This document shows, piece by piece, positions 1 through 8,830 of a stretch of 64,000 bases of DNA. The DNA comes from Curtobacterium sp. MCBA15_009 (GTDB lineage Bacteria; Actinomycetota; Actinomycetes; Actinomycetales; Microbacteriaceae). Under the pieces are notes generated by a model. The model was not told the origin of the DNA. It searched no databases and saw nothing but the letters and a program-made list of their open reading frames with translations. The translations under genes were made by a program, and so were the position numbers. Location of the stretch: positions 1-64,000 of the forward strand of contig NZ_MJGO01000034.1 in NCBI RefSeq assembly GCF_001864895.1, written 5' to 3'. Each line of letters begins with the position of its first letter. Position 1 is the first letter of the stretch.

Positions 1-39
1 CACGTTCCTTCCCATCGCGCCCGGCGTGGGAAGCCTTTT

Positions 40-116
40 CGCGCGTGGGAGGTCTTTGTTTCCGGCTGCCGACGCGCGATTCTGCTTCCGACGCGCGGTT
101 CCGCCTCCCACGCGCG
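40..116. repeat. Inverted repeat downstream of the first importer operon
   Basis: A perfect 13-base inverted repeat pairs CGCGCGTGGGAGG (40-52) with its complement at 104-116, with about 51 bases between. The intervening DNA contains imperfect copies of a roughly 19-base unit around ACGCGCG. It lies just past the stop of the permease gene on the minus strand, so it may end that transcript. No T-tract follows, so a classic terminator is not shown. Confidence 0.5.
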
Positions 117-135
117 GAACTGCGCCGGGCCCGCG

Positions 136-1047
136 TCAGCCCTTGAGGCCGGAGCCGGTCACGCCCTCCACGATCTGCCGCTGGAAGATCAGGTAGAGGA
201 CGATCAGCGGCAGCGCGGCGAGGATGGCACCCGCCTGGATGTCGGCGTAGCGCTGGCCGAAGCTGCCCTGGACCGTGGCGAGCCCGACCGGGATCGTCAT
301 CAGGTCGGGGTTCGACAGCACGAACAGCGGCAGCAGCAGGTTGTTCCACACACCGACGAAGGTCAGGATCGTCACCGCTGCGATGACCGGACGGGACAGC
401 GGCAGGATGACCGACCAGTAGACCTTCCAGATGCTCGCGCCGTCGATGCGCGCTGCCTCCTCCAGCTCCTTCGGGATGCCGTCGAAGAACTGCTTGAAGA
501 TGAACACCGCGATCACGGCGGGCACCTGCGGGAAGATCACCGACCAGTAGGTGTTGAGCAGCCCGACGGCGTTGAGCTCCTGGAAGATCGGGATGATCAG
601 CACCTGGGTCGGGATCATGATGCCGAGGATGATCAGCAGGAACGCGACGTTCCGCCCGCGGAACACCAGTCGGGACAGCGCGAAGGCCGCCATCGAGGCG
701 AACAGCACGGTGAGCACCGCGGTCACGATGCTCGTGATGGCGCTGGCGAGGTACCAGTTCCAGATGTCGCCGGCCTGGAACAGCGACGCGTACGAGTGCA
801 GCGTCGGGTTCCAGTTCGACAGGATCGCGTTCGCGCCGAGTGCGGCGACGCCGTTGTCGGACAACGACGTCTTCAGGGCGAACACGCTCGGGATCAGCCA
901 GATGATCGCGAAGACCGTCAGGACGATGCCCGAGGCGATCGAGAAGCCGCGGCCGCTGACGCCGATCTTCGCGGCGCTCGTCGGCGCGGCGGAGGAGACG
1001 CCGGTGCGGAGCTTCCGGCCTGTGGTGATGCTCTCGGTGGCGGTCAT
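136..1047 (-). CDS. Carbohydrate ABC transporter permease, MalG type
   Basis: This 303-residue inner-membrane protein is the second permease of a CUT1 sugar importer. A disordered N-terminus of about 30 residues precedes six predicted membrane helices. The EAA loop, which docks the ATPase, is visible as EEAARIDGASIWKVYWSVILP. It is the last gene of a three-gene operon, one base after the MalF-type permease and downstream of the binding-protein gene. Divergent GH51 arabinofuranosidase and shared operators suggest the substrate is an arabinose-containing oligosaccharide; this is inference. No ATPase is encoded nearby, so a shared MsiK/MsmK-like ATPase encoded elsewhere is expected. Confidence 0.93.
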   Translation of the reverse strand: MTATESITTGRKLRTGVSSAAPTSAAKIGVSGRGFSIASGIVLTVFAIIWLIPSVFALKTSLSDNGVAALGANAILSNWNPTLHSYASLFQAGDIWNWYLASAITSIVTAVLTVLFASMAAFALSRLVFRGRNVAFLLIILGIMIPTQVLIIPIFQELNAVGLLNTYWSVIFPQVPAVIAVFIFKQFFDGIPKELEEAARIDGASIWKVYWSVILPLSRPVIAAVTILTFVGVWNNLLLPLFVLSNPDLMTIPVGLATVQGSFGQRYADIQAGAILAALPLIVLYLIFQRQIVEGVTGSGLKG

Positions 1048-1048
1048 G

Positions 1049-2020
1049 TCAGGCCCCGATCTCTCGCTTGGCGGCAGCGCGCTCGACGAGCTGCCGGATG
1101 ACCGCGATCGCCACGATCACGATGAACAGGAGGACCGACGCGGCCGACGCGGCACCGAGTCGGTTGTCGGTGAAGCCGACGCCGGTGATGAGCTGCAGCG
1201 AGACCTGGGTGGAGATGCCCGGCCCGCCGTTCGTCATCAGGTAGACCTGGTCGAAGATCTTCAGGCTCGCGATGATCTGCAGCAGGATGACCAGGGTCGT
1301 CGTGCGGCCGAGCAGCGGCAGGGTGATCGACTTGATCTGCTGCCAGTTCGACGCACCGTCCACGGCCGCCGCCTCGTACAGCTCGCGCGGGATCTCCTGC
1401 AGGCCGGCCAGGTAGAGCACGAAGTTGAACCCGAGGGTCCACCAGATGGTCGCGATCGCGACGCCGATCATCGCGGTGTTCGGGCTCGACAGCATGCCCG
1501 AGCCGGGCGTCATGCCGATCGCCGACTGCAGGCTCGCCCACAGACCGGTCGCCGGCGTGAAGATGAACACCCAGATGAGCGAGATCGTCGCGGACGGCAG
1601 GATGAACGGCAGGAAGAACGCCAGGCGGAAGAACCACTGGCCGCGGTTCATCCGGTTCGTCAGCACGGCGAACACGAACGCCAGGACGACGAGCGGCGGG
1701 GTCGTGTACAGCGTGAACTGCAGGGTGTGCCAGAGCGACGACCAGAAGTCGCTGCGACCGAGCATCTCGGCGTAGTTCGCCAGCCCGGCGAAGCTGCCGA
1801 GCCCGGTGCGGACGGTCGAGGTGTTGAAGAAGCTCGTGACGATCATCCAGATCGTCGGGCCGAGCAGGAAGGCCACGTAGAACAGGCCGAACGGGGCGAG
1901 GAACAGCCAGCCGCTGCGGCCCTGGCCGCGGTTCACGCTGGAGCCGTAGGTGCGGTTCCGACGGGGACGGGGCGCGGTGGTCGCGTCCGTCGGCCGGTCG
2001 AGGACAGGTGCTGTGGTCAC
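1049..2020 (-). CDS. Carbohydrate ABC transporter permease, MalF type
   Basis: First permease (323 residues, GTG start at 2020) of the CUT1 importer. After a basic, Pro/Arg-rich N-terminal tail of about 35 residues the protein has six predicted membrane helices. The EAA loop reads YEAAAVDGASNWQQIKSITLP. It is separated from the downstream MalG-type gene by one base and follows the binding-protein gene by 45 bases, so the three are almost certainly cotranscribed. Substrate is inferred from context as arabino-oligosaccharide; the family signature alone only says sugar or polyol. Confidence 0.93.
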   Translation of the reverse strand: MTTAPVLDRPTDATTAPRPRRNRTYGSSVNRGQGRSGWLFLAPFGLFYVAFLLGPTIWMIVTSFFNTSTVRTGLGSFAGLANYAEMLGRSDFWSSLWHTLQFTLYTTPPLVVLAFVFAVLTNRMNRGQWFFRLAFFLPFILPSATISLIWVFIFTPATGLWASLQSAIGMTPGSGMLSSPNTAMIGVAIATIWWTLGFNFVLYLAGLQEIPRELYEAAAVDGASNWQQIKSITLPLLGRTTTLVILLQIIASLKIFDQVYLMTNGGPGISTQVSLQLITGVGFTDNRLGAASAASVLLFIVIVAIAVIRQLVERAAAKREIGA

Positions 2021-2065
2021 GTCATCGTGCCTTTCGCGCGGTGTTCACGGCGTTCACGTGCCCGG

Positions 2066-3421
2066 TCACAGCGGGCTCGGGGTGTTGAGGTAGGTCGCGA
2101 GCTGCGACTTGATGGCCCGGAGGGCCTGGGCGGGCGACGAGCTGCCCTGCTGCACGAGTGCGAGCTGTGCGCCGACGGTGCCCTCGAACGTCGAGCCGGA
2201 CCCGCCGTACCAGGCGGGGTCGTCGAACACGGCGGTCTCGGCGGCCGCCGCGTAGTTCGACTGCGGCTTGAGCTCCTTGTAGGCGGTGCTGTCGAAGGTC
2301 GGGATGTAGGCGGGGACGTGCCCGCCCTCCGCCCACGTCAGGCTCTGCTCGAGCATCTGCTTGATGAAGAGCATGTGCTGCTTGCGCTGCTCGGGCGTGC
2401 GCGCCTTCTTCGGCAGCACGAAGGTGTGCGAGTCGGCCTGGGTCGCCGGCTTGTCGTAGAGCTGGGGGATCGGCACCATGCCGAACTGCAGGCCCTTGAT
2501 CGACTGTGCGGTGCTGATCTCCCACTCGCCCTGCATGAAGAAGCCGGCCTTGCCGTCGAACATGAGCGACTGCGCGGTGGCGTAGTCGAGGGCCTTGTTG
2601 AGCCAGCCCTCCTTCACCCACTTCTGGGTGCGGCTCGTGACCTCGTTGTACGCGTCCTCGTTGACGGTGAGCTTCCCGCCGCCGTCGCTGATGAACGGGG
2701 TCGCGCCCTCGATCTGGTTGTACATCGTCCAGAAGAACCGCCACGGGGTGGCCGTCTCGGGCACGACGTTCGCGACGTTGAGCGCCGTCCCGCCGGTGAC
2801 CTTCGCGACCGCGGCGAGGGCCTTCTCGAAGTTCTCCATGCCGTTCAGGTCGACGAGGTTCCCGTCGCCGTCGATGAGGCCCGCCTTCTTGCAGACGTCG
2901 ACGTTGTAGAAGAGCACGAACGGGTGCGTGTCGAGCGGGATCGCGATGTTCTTGCCGTCGGTCTTCTGCGCCGTCCAGGCCTTCTGGTTGAAGTCGGCCG
3001 CGCTCAGCCCGACGCTCGCCAGGTCGTCCGAGGTGATCGGGTCGAGCAGGTCGCCGTCCCAGAGCGGCTTCGCCCGGGTCAGGTGGGCGACCGCGACGTC
3101 CGGCGGCTTGTTCCCGACGGTCGCCAGTGTCAGCTTCGAGTAGTACGGGTTGCCCCACGCGAACGTGGTGGCCTGCAGGGCGCTCGACCCGCCGTGCTGC
3201 TCGGCGTAGCCGTCCTCCATCGACTGCATGCGGACGCCGTCGCCGCCGCCGAACAGGTTCCAGAAGACGAGCGTCTCCGGGTTCAGTGCGCTGCCGGCGA
3301 GACCGGCGGCGAGGGGGCTCGAACAGGCGGCGAGCGGCAGCACGGTGGCGGCTGCTGCTCCGGCGGCGAGGAACCCGCGACGCGACAGGCGCGACGCGGG
3401 GGTTGCGGATGGGTTCGGCAT
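2066..3421 (-). CDS. Extracellular sugar-binding lipoprotein of ABC importer
   Basis: A 451-residue family-1 extracellular solute-binding protein that captures the sugar for the adjacent permeases. The N-terminus has a twin-arginine motif (SRRGFLA) followed by a hydrophobic stretch and a lipobox (LAAC), so it is probably Tat-exported and lipid-anchored. It is the first gene of the minus-strand operon and is divergent from the GH51 arabinofuranosidase gene. Two GTGAGCGCTCAC operators lie in the shared promoter region. It is most likely specific for arabinofuranosyl oligosaccharides released outside the cell, which is inference from context. Confidence 0.93.
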   Translation of the reverse strand: MPNPSATPASRLSRRGFLAAGAAAATVLPLAACSSPLAAGLAGSALNPETLVFWNLFGGGDGVRMQSMEDGYAEQHGGSSALQATTFAWGNPYYSKLTLATVGNKPPDVAVAHLTRAKPLWDGDLLDPITSDDLASVGLSAADFNQKAWTAQKTDGKNIAIPLDTHPFVLFYNVDVCKKAGLIDGDGNLVDLNGMENFEKALAAVAKVTGGTALNVANVVPETATPWRFFWTMYNQIEGATPFISDGGGKLTVNEDAYNEVTSRTQKWVKEGWLNKALDYATAQSLMFDGKAGFFMQGEWEISTAQSIKGLQFGMVPIPQLYDKPATQADSHTFVLPKKARTPEQRKQHMLFIKQMLEQSLTWAEGGHVPAYIPTFDSTAYKELKPQSNYAAAAETAVFDDPAWYGGSGSTFEGTVGAQLALVQQGSSSPAQALRAIKSQLATYLNTPSPL

Positions 3422-3491
3422 GGCATCACTCCAGCGGGACGGGCCGATCCGGGGGCGAGGGGTGACGCTCCCGGCGGAGCAACGCTGCTCC

Positions 3492-3503
3492 GTGAGCGCT
3501 CAC
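3492..3503. promoter_or_regulatory. LacI-family operator, site 1 (divergent importer/abfA promoter)
   Basis: A perfect palindrome, GTGAGCGCTCAC, lies 70 bases upstream of the binding-protein start. The same 12-mer occurs at 3573-3584, 21200-21211, 30267-30278 and 30289-30300, always in front of arabinose-related genes. The CG-centred half-sites are typical of LacI-family operators. Confidence 0.8.
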
Positions 3504-3572
3504 ATTACTCATCAGCGGCGATGACCACCACCCCTTCCGCGGGGCCGTCGGACCCGGTAGCGTTTCCGACAG

Positions 3573-3584
3573 GTGAGCGCTCAC
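3573..3584. promoter_or_regulatory. LacI-family operator, site 2 (abfA promoter)
   Basis: A second perfect GTGAGCGCTCAC palindrome, centred 81 bases from site 1 and 84 bases upstream of the arabinofuranosidase start codon. The pair sits between two divergent operons, an arrangement that could allow loop-mediated repression of both. Confidence 0.8.
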
Positions 3585-3667
3585 TTTCGTGACGCACCGT
3601 CTCGCAATCCCGTGCTCGCCGCACCACGCACCACCGGCACGACCCGCCACACGATCAAAGGAGATCC

Positions 3668-5170
3668 ATGCCCCGCACACACCTCGTCCTGGACGCAGCG
3701 TTCACCGTGGGGCCGGTGCGACGTCGCCTCTTCGGCGGCTTCGTCGAGCACCTCGGCCGGCACGTCTACGACGGCATCCACGAGCCCGCGCACGAGACCG
3801 CCGACGACCAGGGCTTCCGCAAGGACGTCGTCGAGCTCGTCAAGGAGCTCGGCGTCTCGACCATCCGCTACCCCGGCGGCAACTTCGTCTCCGGCTACAA
3901 GTGGGAGGACGGCGTCGGCCCGGTCGAGCAGCGGCCGAAGCGCCTCGACCTCGCGTGGCACTCGACCGAGACGAACGAGGTCGGTCTCCACGAGTTCCAG
4001 CACTGGCTCGACCTGGTCGGCTCGGAGCTCATGCTCGCGGTCAACCTCGGTACCCGCGGCACGCAGGAGGCGATCGAGCTCCTCGAGTACGCGAACATCG
4101 ACGCCGGCACGGCACTGTCCGAGTACCGCCGGTCGAACGGCCGGACCGAGCCCTTCGGCATCTCGATGTGGTGCCTCGGCAACGAGATGGACGGCCCGTG
4201 GCAGCTCGGCCACAAGAACGCCGAGGACTACGGCAAGCTCGCCGCCATGACCGCCAAGGCCATGCGGCAGATCCAGCCCGACCTCGAGCTCGTCGCCTGC
4301 GGTTCCTCCGGAGCGTCGATGCCGACGTTCGGCGAGTGGGAGCGCACCGTCCTCGAGCACACCTACGACGACGTGGACTACATCTCGGCGCACGCCTACT
4401 ACGAGGAGGGCGACGACCTGCCCTCGTTCCTGGCCTCCGGCGTCAACATGGACCACTTCATCAAGACGGTCACCACCGCGGCCGACCACGTGCAGGCGCA
4501 GAAGAAGTCCGACAAGCGCATCGACATCTCGTTCGACGAGTGGAACGTCTGGTCGATCACGAAGTGGGAGGCCAAGGCCAAGACCTTCACGCTCGACGAG
4601 TGGCCGGTCGCCCCCCGCCTGCTCGAGGACGTCTACACCGTCGCCGACGCCGTCGTGGTCGGCGGGCTGCTCATCTCGCTGCTCCGGCACGCGGACCGGG
4701 TGGCCTCGGCCTCGCTCGCGCAGCTCGTCAACGTCATCGGGCCGATCATGACCGAGCCCGGCGGACCGGCGTGGCGCCAGACGACGTTCTTCCCGTTCTC
4801 GCTGACCTCGCGGCTCGCCCACGGCACGTCGCTGCAGGTGAAGACCTCCGGTGACACCGTCGACGGCGGCAAGTACGGCGAGGTCCCGGTCGTGGACTCG
4901 GCCGCCACCCTGTCCGAGGACGGCGCCGCGGTGTTCCTGGTGAACCGCCACCCGTCCGAGTCGACCACCGTCACGATCGACCTCGCCGGGCTCGGCGTCC
5001 AGGGCGACGTGCGGGCGGAGGGCGTCTGGGACGACGACATCCACGCCGTGAACGACCTGCAGGACACCTCGCGCGTCGGTCTCCGCACGAACGAGACCGT
5101 CCGCCGCGAGGGCGACACCGTGACGATCGAGCTGCCGCCGGTCTCCTGGACCGCCGTGTCGATCGGCTGA
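3668..5170 (+). CDS. abfA: Alpha-L-arabinofuranosidase, GH51
   Basis: A 500-residue enzyme that removes alpha-L-arabinofuranosyl residues from arabinan, arabinoxylan or their oligosaccharides by a retaining mechanism. Length is normal for intracellular GH51 enzymes and there is no signal peptide, so it acts in the cytoplasm on imported oligosaccharides. The acid/base is Glu173 in CLGNEMDG and the nucleophile Glu291 in SFDEWNVW, matching the two family signatures. The N-terminal GGNFVSGYKWEDGVGP motif is also typical. A strong ribosome site (AAAGGAGA) precedes the ATG. It is divergent from the importer operon, and two LacI-type operators lie between them. Confidence 0.96.
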   Translation: MPRTHLVLDAAFTVGPVRRRLFGGFVEHLGRHVYDGIHEPAHETADDQGFRKDVVELVKELGVSTIRYPGGNFVSGYKWEDGVGPVEQRPKRLDLAWHSTETNEVGLHEFQHWLDLVGSELMLAVNLGTRGTQEAIELLEYANIDAGTALSEYRRSNGRTEPFGISMWCLGNEMDGPWQLGHKNAEDYGKLAAMTAKAMRQIQPDLELVACGSSGASMPTFGEWERTVLEHTYDDVDYISAHAYYEEGDDLPSFLASGVNMDHFIKTVTTAADHVQAQKKSDKRIDISFDEWNVWSITKWEAKAKTFTLDEWPVAPRLLEDVYTVADAVVVGGLLISLLRHADRVASASLAQLVNVIGPIMTEPGGPAWRQTTFFPFSLTSRLAHGTSLQVKTSGDTVDGGKYGEVPVVDSAATLSEDGAAVFLVNRHPSESTTVTIDLAGLGVQGDVRAEGVWDDDIHAVNDLQDTSRVGLRTNETVRREGDTVTIELPPVSWTAVSIG

Positions 5171-5199
5171 GACGCCTCGGCGCACGCTGCGGCGGGCGT

Positions 5200-5254
5200 C
5201 GAGTGAGCACAGGGGACGTCGGGCGCGCTGCGCTCGGCGTCCCTTGCTCGTGCG
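5200..5254. terminator. Imperfect hairpin after abfA
   Basis: The segment CGAGTGAGCACAGGGGACG pairs imperfectly with 5235-5254 to form a stem of about 20 bases. It starts 30 bases past the GH51 stop. The arms resemble the perfect 21-base hairpin at 12206-12264 (shared GAGTGAGCA and GACGTCG blocks), so both may belong to one terminator-like repeat family. There is no T-tract. Confidence 0.45.
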
Positions 5255-5345
5255 GGTGCGGTGCGTCGACGGGGACCGCGGCCGTGGGGCCGCCGACCTC
5301 GTGGGTCCTCGCCCCCTACGATGAGCGCAGGACGAAGGGGGAAGC

Positions 5346-5576
5346 GTGTTCGCACAGCTGAGTGGAGGGCACGTCGTCGTGTCCCTCGTGTTCCTGCTGC
5401 TCGAGGCGGCGACGCTCGTGCTGCTCTGGCGCGACCGCACCCGGTCACGGCTCGCGAAGACGGTGTGGACCGTCGTGGTGCTCGCGATCCCCGGCATCGG
5501 GATGCTGGGCTTCCTGGTCAACTGGGCGCTGGGCCGTCTCGTCGCCCGCCTCGACCGGTCCGGCGACGCCGCCTGA
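5346..5576 (+). CDS. Small membrane protein with phospholipase D-nuclease N-terminal (PLDc_N) domain
   Basis: A 76-residue protein with two predicted membrane helices separated by a short basic segment (WRDRTRSRLAKTVWT). The pattern matches the PLDc_N family, the membrane segment found at the N-terminus of cardiolipin synthases and as stand-alone small proteins in actinobacteria. The GTG start is preceded by an AAGGGGGAAG ribosome site. It stands alone between the GH51 gene and the convergent LacI gene. No specific function can be assigned. Confidence 0.75.
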   Translation: MFAQLSGGHVVVSLVFLLLEAATLVLLWRDRTRSRLAKTVWTVVVLAIPGIGMLGFLVNWALGRLVARLDRSGDAA

Positions 5577-5680
5577 CCTGCCGGCGGACCCGGGGCCCTC
5601 GTCGTCGGCTGTGCCGTCACGAGGGACCAGCACGGGCCGCCCGACCGGCGCCGCTCATCGGGCAGCCCCGTCCGACGTGG

Positions 5681-6709
5681 CTAGGCCGGCGGTGGCGCCG
5701 TGCTCGACCGCTCGACCAACCGCACCGGCACCAGGTCGGGGGCGGCGGACCCGGACGCACCGTCGATCTGGCCGAGCAGGTTGGCGACGGCCCGGCGGCC
5801 GACCTCGTCGAAGGACTGGTGCACCGTGGTGAGCGGCGGCCAGAATGAGTCGGACTCGGGGGAGTCGTCGAACCCCACCACGCTGAGCGACGAGGGGACG
5901 GGGCGACCGACCTCGTGCGCGGCGCGGAGCACGCCGAGCGCCGTCTGGTCGTTCGCGGCGAACACGGCGGTGATCTCCGGACGTGCGGCGATCTCGCGGC
6001 CGGCCACGTACCCGTGGTCGGCCGTCCAGTCGCCGTGGAAGACCGGCGGGACGACCCGGCCGGCGCGCGACAGCGTGTCCTGCCACGCGGCGAGTCGTCG
6101 GGCGGCGGAGTAGGACGAGGTCGGTCCGGCGAGGTGCCAGACGGTCTCGTGGCCGAGGTCGAGCAGGTGCTGCGTCGCCTGGCGGGCGCCGTCGGCCTGG
6201 TCGGTGTCGATCGCTGGGCGGTCGGTGCTGCCCGTGGAGTCGACGACCACCATGGGCACGCCGTCGGGCAGGACGACCTCGGCGGTGTCGATGATGTGCG
6301 ACTCGATGATGATCACGACGCCGTCGACGGCTTGTTCGTGCAGGCGTGAGAAGGCGGAGCGGACGCCCTCTTCCGTGCGCGATGCCATCGGCAGCAGCGT
6401 GATGGTGAAGTCCGCGGCGCCGGCGGCGTCGGCGATGGCCTCGAGGGTGCGCATGTTGCCGAAGGACGCGAGCGTGAACATGATCACGCCGATCGTGCGG
6501 AACCGGCCGGAGCGCAGGGCCCTGGCAGCGCGGTTCGGGCGGTAGCCCAGGTCGTCCATCACCCGCTGCACGCGGTCACGGGTGTCCGGGCTGACGTTGT
6601 CGAAGCCGCGGGCGACGCGGGACACGGTCTGCATGGAGACCCCGGCGGCGTCGGCGACGGCGGCCATCGAGGGGGCGCGCCGGGTGCCGGCAGGGGTCTC
6701 GGTGGTCAC
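5681..6709 (-). CDS. LacI-family regulator of the beta-galactosidase operon
   Basis: A 342-residue transcription factor with an N-terminal LacI helix-turn-helix (MAAVADAAGVSMQTVSRVARG) and a periplasmic-binding-protein-like effector domain. GTG at 6709 is chosen because AAGGAC precedes it and the protein then begins shortly before the HTH; an upstream in-frame extension to 6871 would cross the operator region. It is divergent from the importer-GH35 operon. The palindrome ATGTTGACGTCAACAT between them is its probable target. The effector is likely a galactoside or galactose, inferred from the GH35 gene. Confidence 0.9.
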   Translation of the reverse strand: MTTETPAGTRRAPSMAAVADAAGVSMQTVSRVARGFDNVSPDTRDRVQRVMDDLGYRPNRAARALRSGRFRTIGVIMFTLASFGNMRTLEAIADAAGAADFTITLLPMASRTEEGVRSAFSRLHEQAVDGVVIIIESHIIDTAEVVLPDGVPMVVVDSTGSTDRPAIDTDQADGARQATQHLLDLGHETVWHLAGPTSSYSAARRLAAWQDTLSRAGRVVPPVFHGDWTADHGYVAGREIAARPEITAVFAANDQTALGVLRAAHEVGRPVPSSLSVVGFDDSPESDSFWPPLTTVHQSFDEVGRRAVANLLGQIDGASGSAAPDLVPVRLVERSSTAPPPA

Positions 6710-6765
6710 GGTCGCAGTCCTTCGGGAGCGGGGCGGTGGTGCGTGGTCTCCCCGGACGCTAGCGC

Positions 6766-6781
6766 ATGTTGACGTTGCCAT
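6766..6781. promoter_or_regulatory. Secondary, imperfect operator for the divergent LacI regulator
   Basis: ATGTTGACGTTGCCAT repeats the left half-site of the perfect palindrome 35 bases away and keeps the terminal CAT of the right half. It lies upstream of the LacI gene, so it may serve autoregulation. Confidence 0.45.
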
Positions 6782-6800
6782 GCTATCGTCGCGACGGTCG

Positions 6801-6816
6801 ATGTTGACGTCAACAT
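6801..6816. promoter_or_regulatory. Perfect 16-base LacI-type operator before the beta-galactosidase operon
   Basis: ATGTTGACGTCAACAT is a perfect palindrome with a central CG, as in other LacI-family operators. It is 76 bases upstream of the first permease start and 92 bases upstream of the divergent LacI start. Confidence 0.75.
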
Positions 6817-6891
6817 CCGGAGGGTGCCCGCGCGGTCCGCGCGACCCCGACGTGACGTCGACCACCAGCACGCAGCAGACGAAGGAGTCAC

Positions 6892-7839
6892 ATGAGCACG
6901 CTCGCAGCGCGCCCCGGCGGAGCAGCCGCAGCGCAGCCGGCAGCGCCCCGGCCCACCCGCCGGCGCCCCAGGCCGCGGGGACGGTTCACCGGTTGGCTGT
7001 TCGTCGGCCCCTTCGTCGTCGTCCTCGTCCTCATGCTCATCGTCCCGATCGGGTACGCGCTCTGGCTCAGCCTGTTCCGCGACCAGCTCATCGGCGGCAA
7101 CCAGTTCGTCTGGTTCGCCAACTACGTGCAGCTCTTCCAGGACGCCAAGTTCTGGTCCGGCTTCGGTCGGGTCGCGATCTTCCTGGTCGTCCAGGTGCCG
7201 ATCATGCTCGGCCTCGCGCTCGTCGCCGCCCTCGCGCTCGACAGCGCACGGCTCTGGGGCACGTCGTTCTTCCGCATCGCGGTCTTCCTGCCCTACGCCG
7301 TCCCCGGTGTCGTCGCGGCCCTCATCTGGGGCTTCATCTACGGCAACCAGTTCGGTCTGACCGGCGCCGCGAACGACGCGCTCGGCATCGACCTGCTGCA
7401 GCCGTTCAGCCCGAGCTGGGTCCTGACGTCGATCGGCAACGTCGTCACGTGGGAGTTCCTCGGCTACAACATGCTGATCTTCTACGCGGCCCTCCGCACG
7501 GTCCCCGGCGAGCTGTACGAAGCGGCCGAGCTCGACGGCGCCGGCCCCCTGCGCACGGTGTTCTCGATCAAGCTCCCCGCGCTCCGCGGCCCGATGGTCA
7601 TCGCCACGATCTTCTCGATCATCGGCAGCTTCCAGCTCTTCAACGAGCCGAACCTGCTCAAGACGCTCGCCCCGAACGTCATCGGCAGCGCCTTCACCCC
7701 GAACATGTACGCCTACTCGCTGTCCTTCAGCGGCCAGCAGTTCAACTACTCCGCCACGGTCGCGATCGTGATGGGCGTGATCACCGCCGTGATCGCCTAC
7801 GTCGTCCAGGTCCGCGGAACCCGCCAGGAGAACCGATGA
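6892..7839 (+). CDS. Carbohydrate ABC transporter permease, MalF type (beta-galactosidase operon)
   Basis: A 315-residue CUT1 permease with a Pro/Arg-rich N-terminal tail of about 35 residues and six predicted membrane helices. The EAA loop is visible as YEAAELDGAGPLRTVFSIKLP. The ATG follows a strong GAAGGAG ribosome site. It overlaps the next permease by four bases (ATGA), indicating translational coupling. The operon continues with a permease, a binding protein and a GH35 beta-galactosidase, so the imported sugar is probably a beta-galactoside or galacto-oligosaccharide. No ATPase gene accompanies it. Confidence 0.93.
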   Translation: MSTLAARPGGAAAAQPAAPRPTRRRPRPRGRFTGWLFVGPFVVVLVLMLIVPIGYALWLSLFRDQLIGGNQFVWFANYVQLFQDAKFWSGFGRVAIFLVVQVPIMLGLALVAALALDSARLWGTSFFRIAVFLPYAVPGVVAALIWGFIYGNQFGLTGAANDALGIDLLQPFSPSWVLTSIGNVVTWEFLGYNMLIFYAALRTVPGELYEAAELDGAGPLRTVFSIKLPALRGPMVIATIFSIIGSFQLFNEPNLLKTLAPNVIGSAFTPNMYAYSLSFSGQQFNYSATVAIVMGVITAVIAYVVQVRGTRQENR

Positions 7840-8825
7840 GCACCATCCAGCACCCCGCGACCGGCGCCGCCGGACCGGCCACGGTCACCGAGGCGACCAC
7901 GACGCAGCGCGACCCGCGCACCCGCTCGACCCGCGCCTCCCGGAAGGCCGAGCGGAAGGCCGAGCTGCACGTCGACGGACGCAAGCCGAAGCGTTCCGGC
8001 CTGCTGACCGCGGTCATGGTCGTCTTCGTCGTGTACTCGTTCGCGCCGCTGTTCTACCTGCTCGTCAACAGCACGAAGACGCAGGCGTCGCTGCTCTCGA
8101 CGTTCGGCCTCTGGTTCGGCGGGGACTTCAACCTCTGGCAGAACATCGTCGACACGCTGACGTACAACGACGGCATCTTCCTGCAGTGGTTCGGCAACAC
8201 GCTGCTGTACGTCGTGGTCGGCGCCGGCGGGGCCACCCTGCTCGCCACCGTCGCCGGCTACGGCATGGCGAAGTTCCAGTTCCCCGGTCGCCGCGCGGTC
8301 TTCGCCGTCGTCCTCGGTGCCATCGCGGTCCCCGGCACGGCCCTGGCGGTCCCGACGTTCCTGCTGTTCTCGCAGGTCGGCCTGACCAACACCCCGTGGG
8401 CGATCATCCTGCCCTCGCTCATCAGCCCGTTCGGCATGTACCTGATCTGGACGTACGCGGTCGACGCGATCCCCGCCGAACTGCTCGAGGCCGCCCGCAT
8501 GGACGGCGCCGGCGAGTTCCGGATCTTCTTCACCATCGCGCTCCGGCTTCTCGCGCCCGGTGTCGTCACCGTCCTGCTGTTCGCGGTCGTCGCCACCTGG
8601 AACAACTACTTCCTGCCGCTCATCATGCTGAGCGACCCGAAGTGGTACCCGCTGACGGTCGGTCTGAACCAGTGGAACGCGCAGGCCACCGGCTCCGGTG
8701 CGCAGCCGATCTACAACCTCGTCGTCACGGGATCGCTCCTCACGATCATCCCGATCGTGGTCGCGTTCCTCTTCCTCCAGCGCTTCTGGCAGTCCGGCCT
8801 CGCGGCCGGCTCCGTCAAGGCCTGA
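7836..8825 (+). CDS. Carbohydrate ABC transporter permease, MalG type (beta-galactosidase operon)
   Basis: A 329-residue CUT1 permease. The first 60 residues are polar, with an Arg/Lys/Ala-rich stretch (RASRKAERKAELH); six predicted membrane helices follow. The EAA loop reads LEAARMDGAGEFRIFFTIALR. The ATG overlaps the stop codon of the upstream permease. A longer reading frame in the same phase exists upstream but would overlap the preceding gene completely, so this start is preferred. It works with the MalF-type partner to import the sugar bound by the lipoprotein encoded next. Confidence 0.93.
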   Translation: MSTIQHPATGAAGPATVTEATTTQRDPRTRSTRASRKAERKAELHVDGRKPKRSGLLTAVMVVFVVYSFAPLFYLLVNSTKTQASLLSTFGLWFGGDFNLWQNIVDTLTYNDGIFLQWFGNTLLYVVVGAGGATLLATVAGYGMAKFQFPGRRAVFAVVLGAIAVPGTALAVPTFLLFSQVGLTNTPWAIILPSLISPFGMYLIWTYAVDAIPAELLEAARMDGAGEFRIFFTIALRLLAPGVVTVLLFAVVATWNNYFLPLIMLSDPKWYPLTVGLNQWNAQATGSGAQPIYNLVVTGSLLTIIPIVVAFLFLQRFWQSGLAAGSVKA

Positions 8826-8830
8826 TCCGT

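Noticed and set aside
551..3592. Very long plus-strand open frame opposite the first importer operon
   Set aside because: High GC keeps antisense frames open; the product is Arg/Asp/Val-rich without domains, while the minus strand encodes three recognisable proteins.
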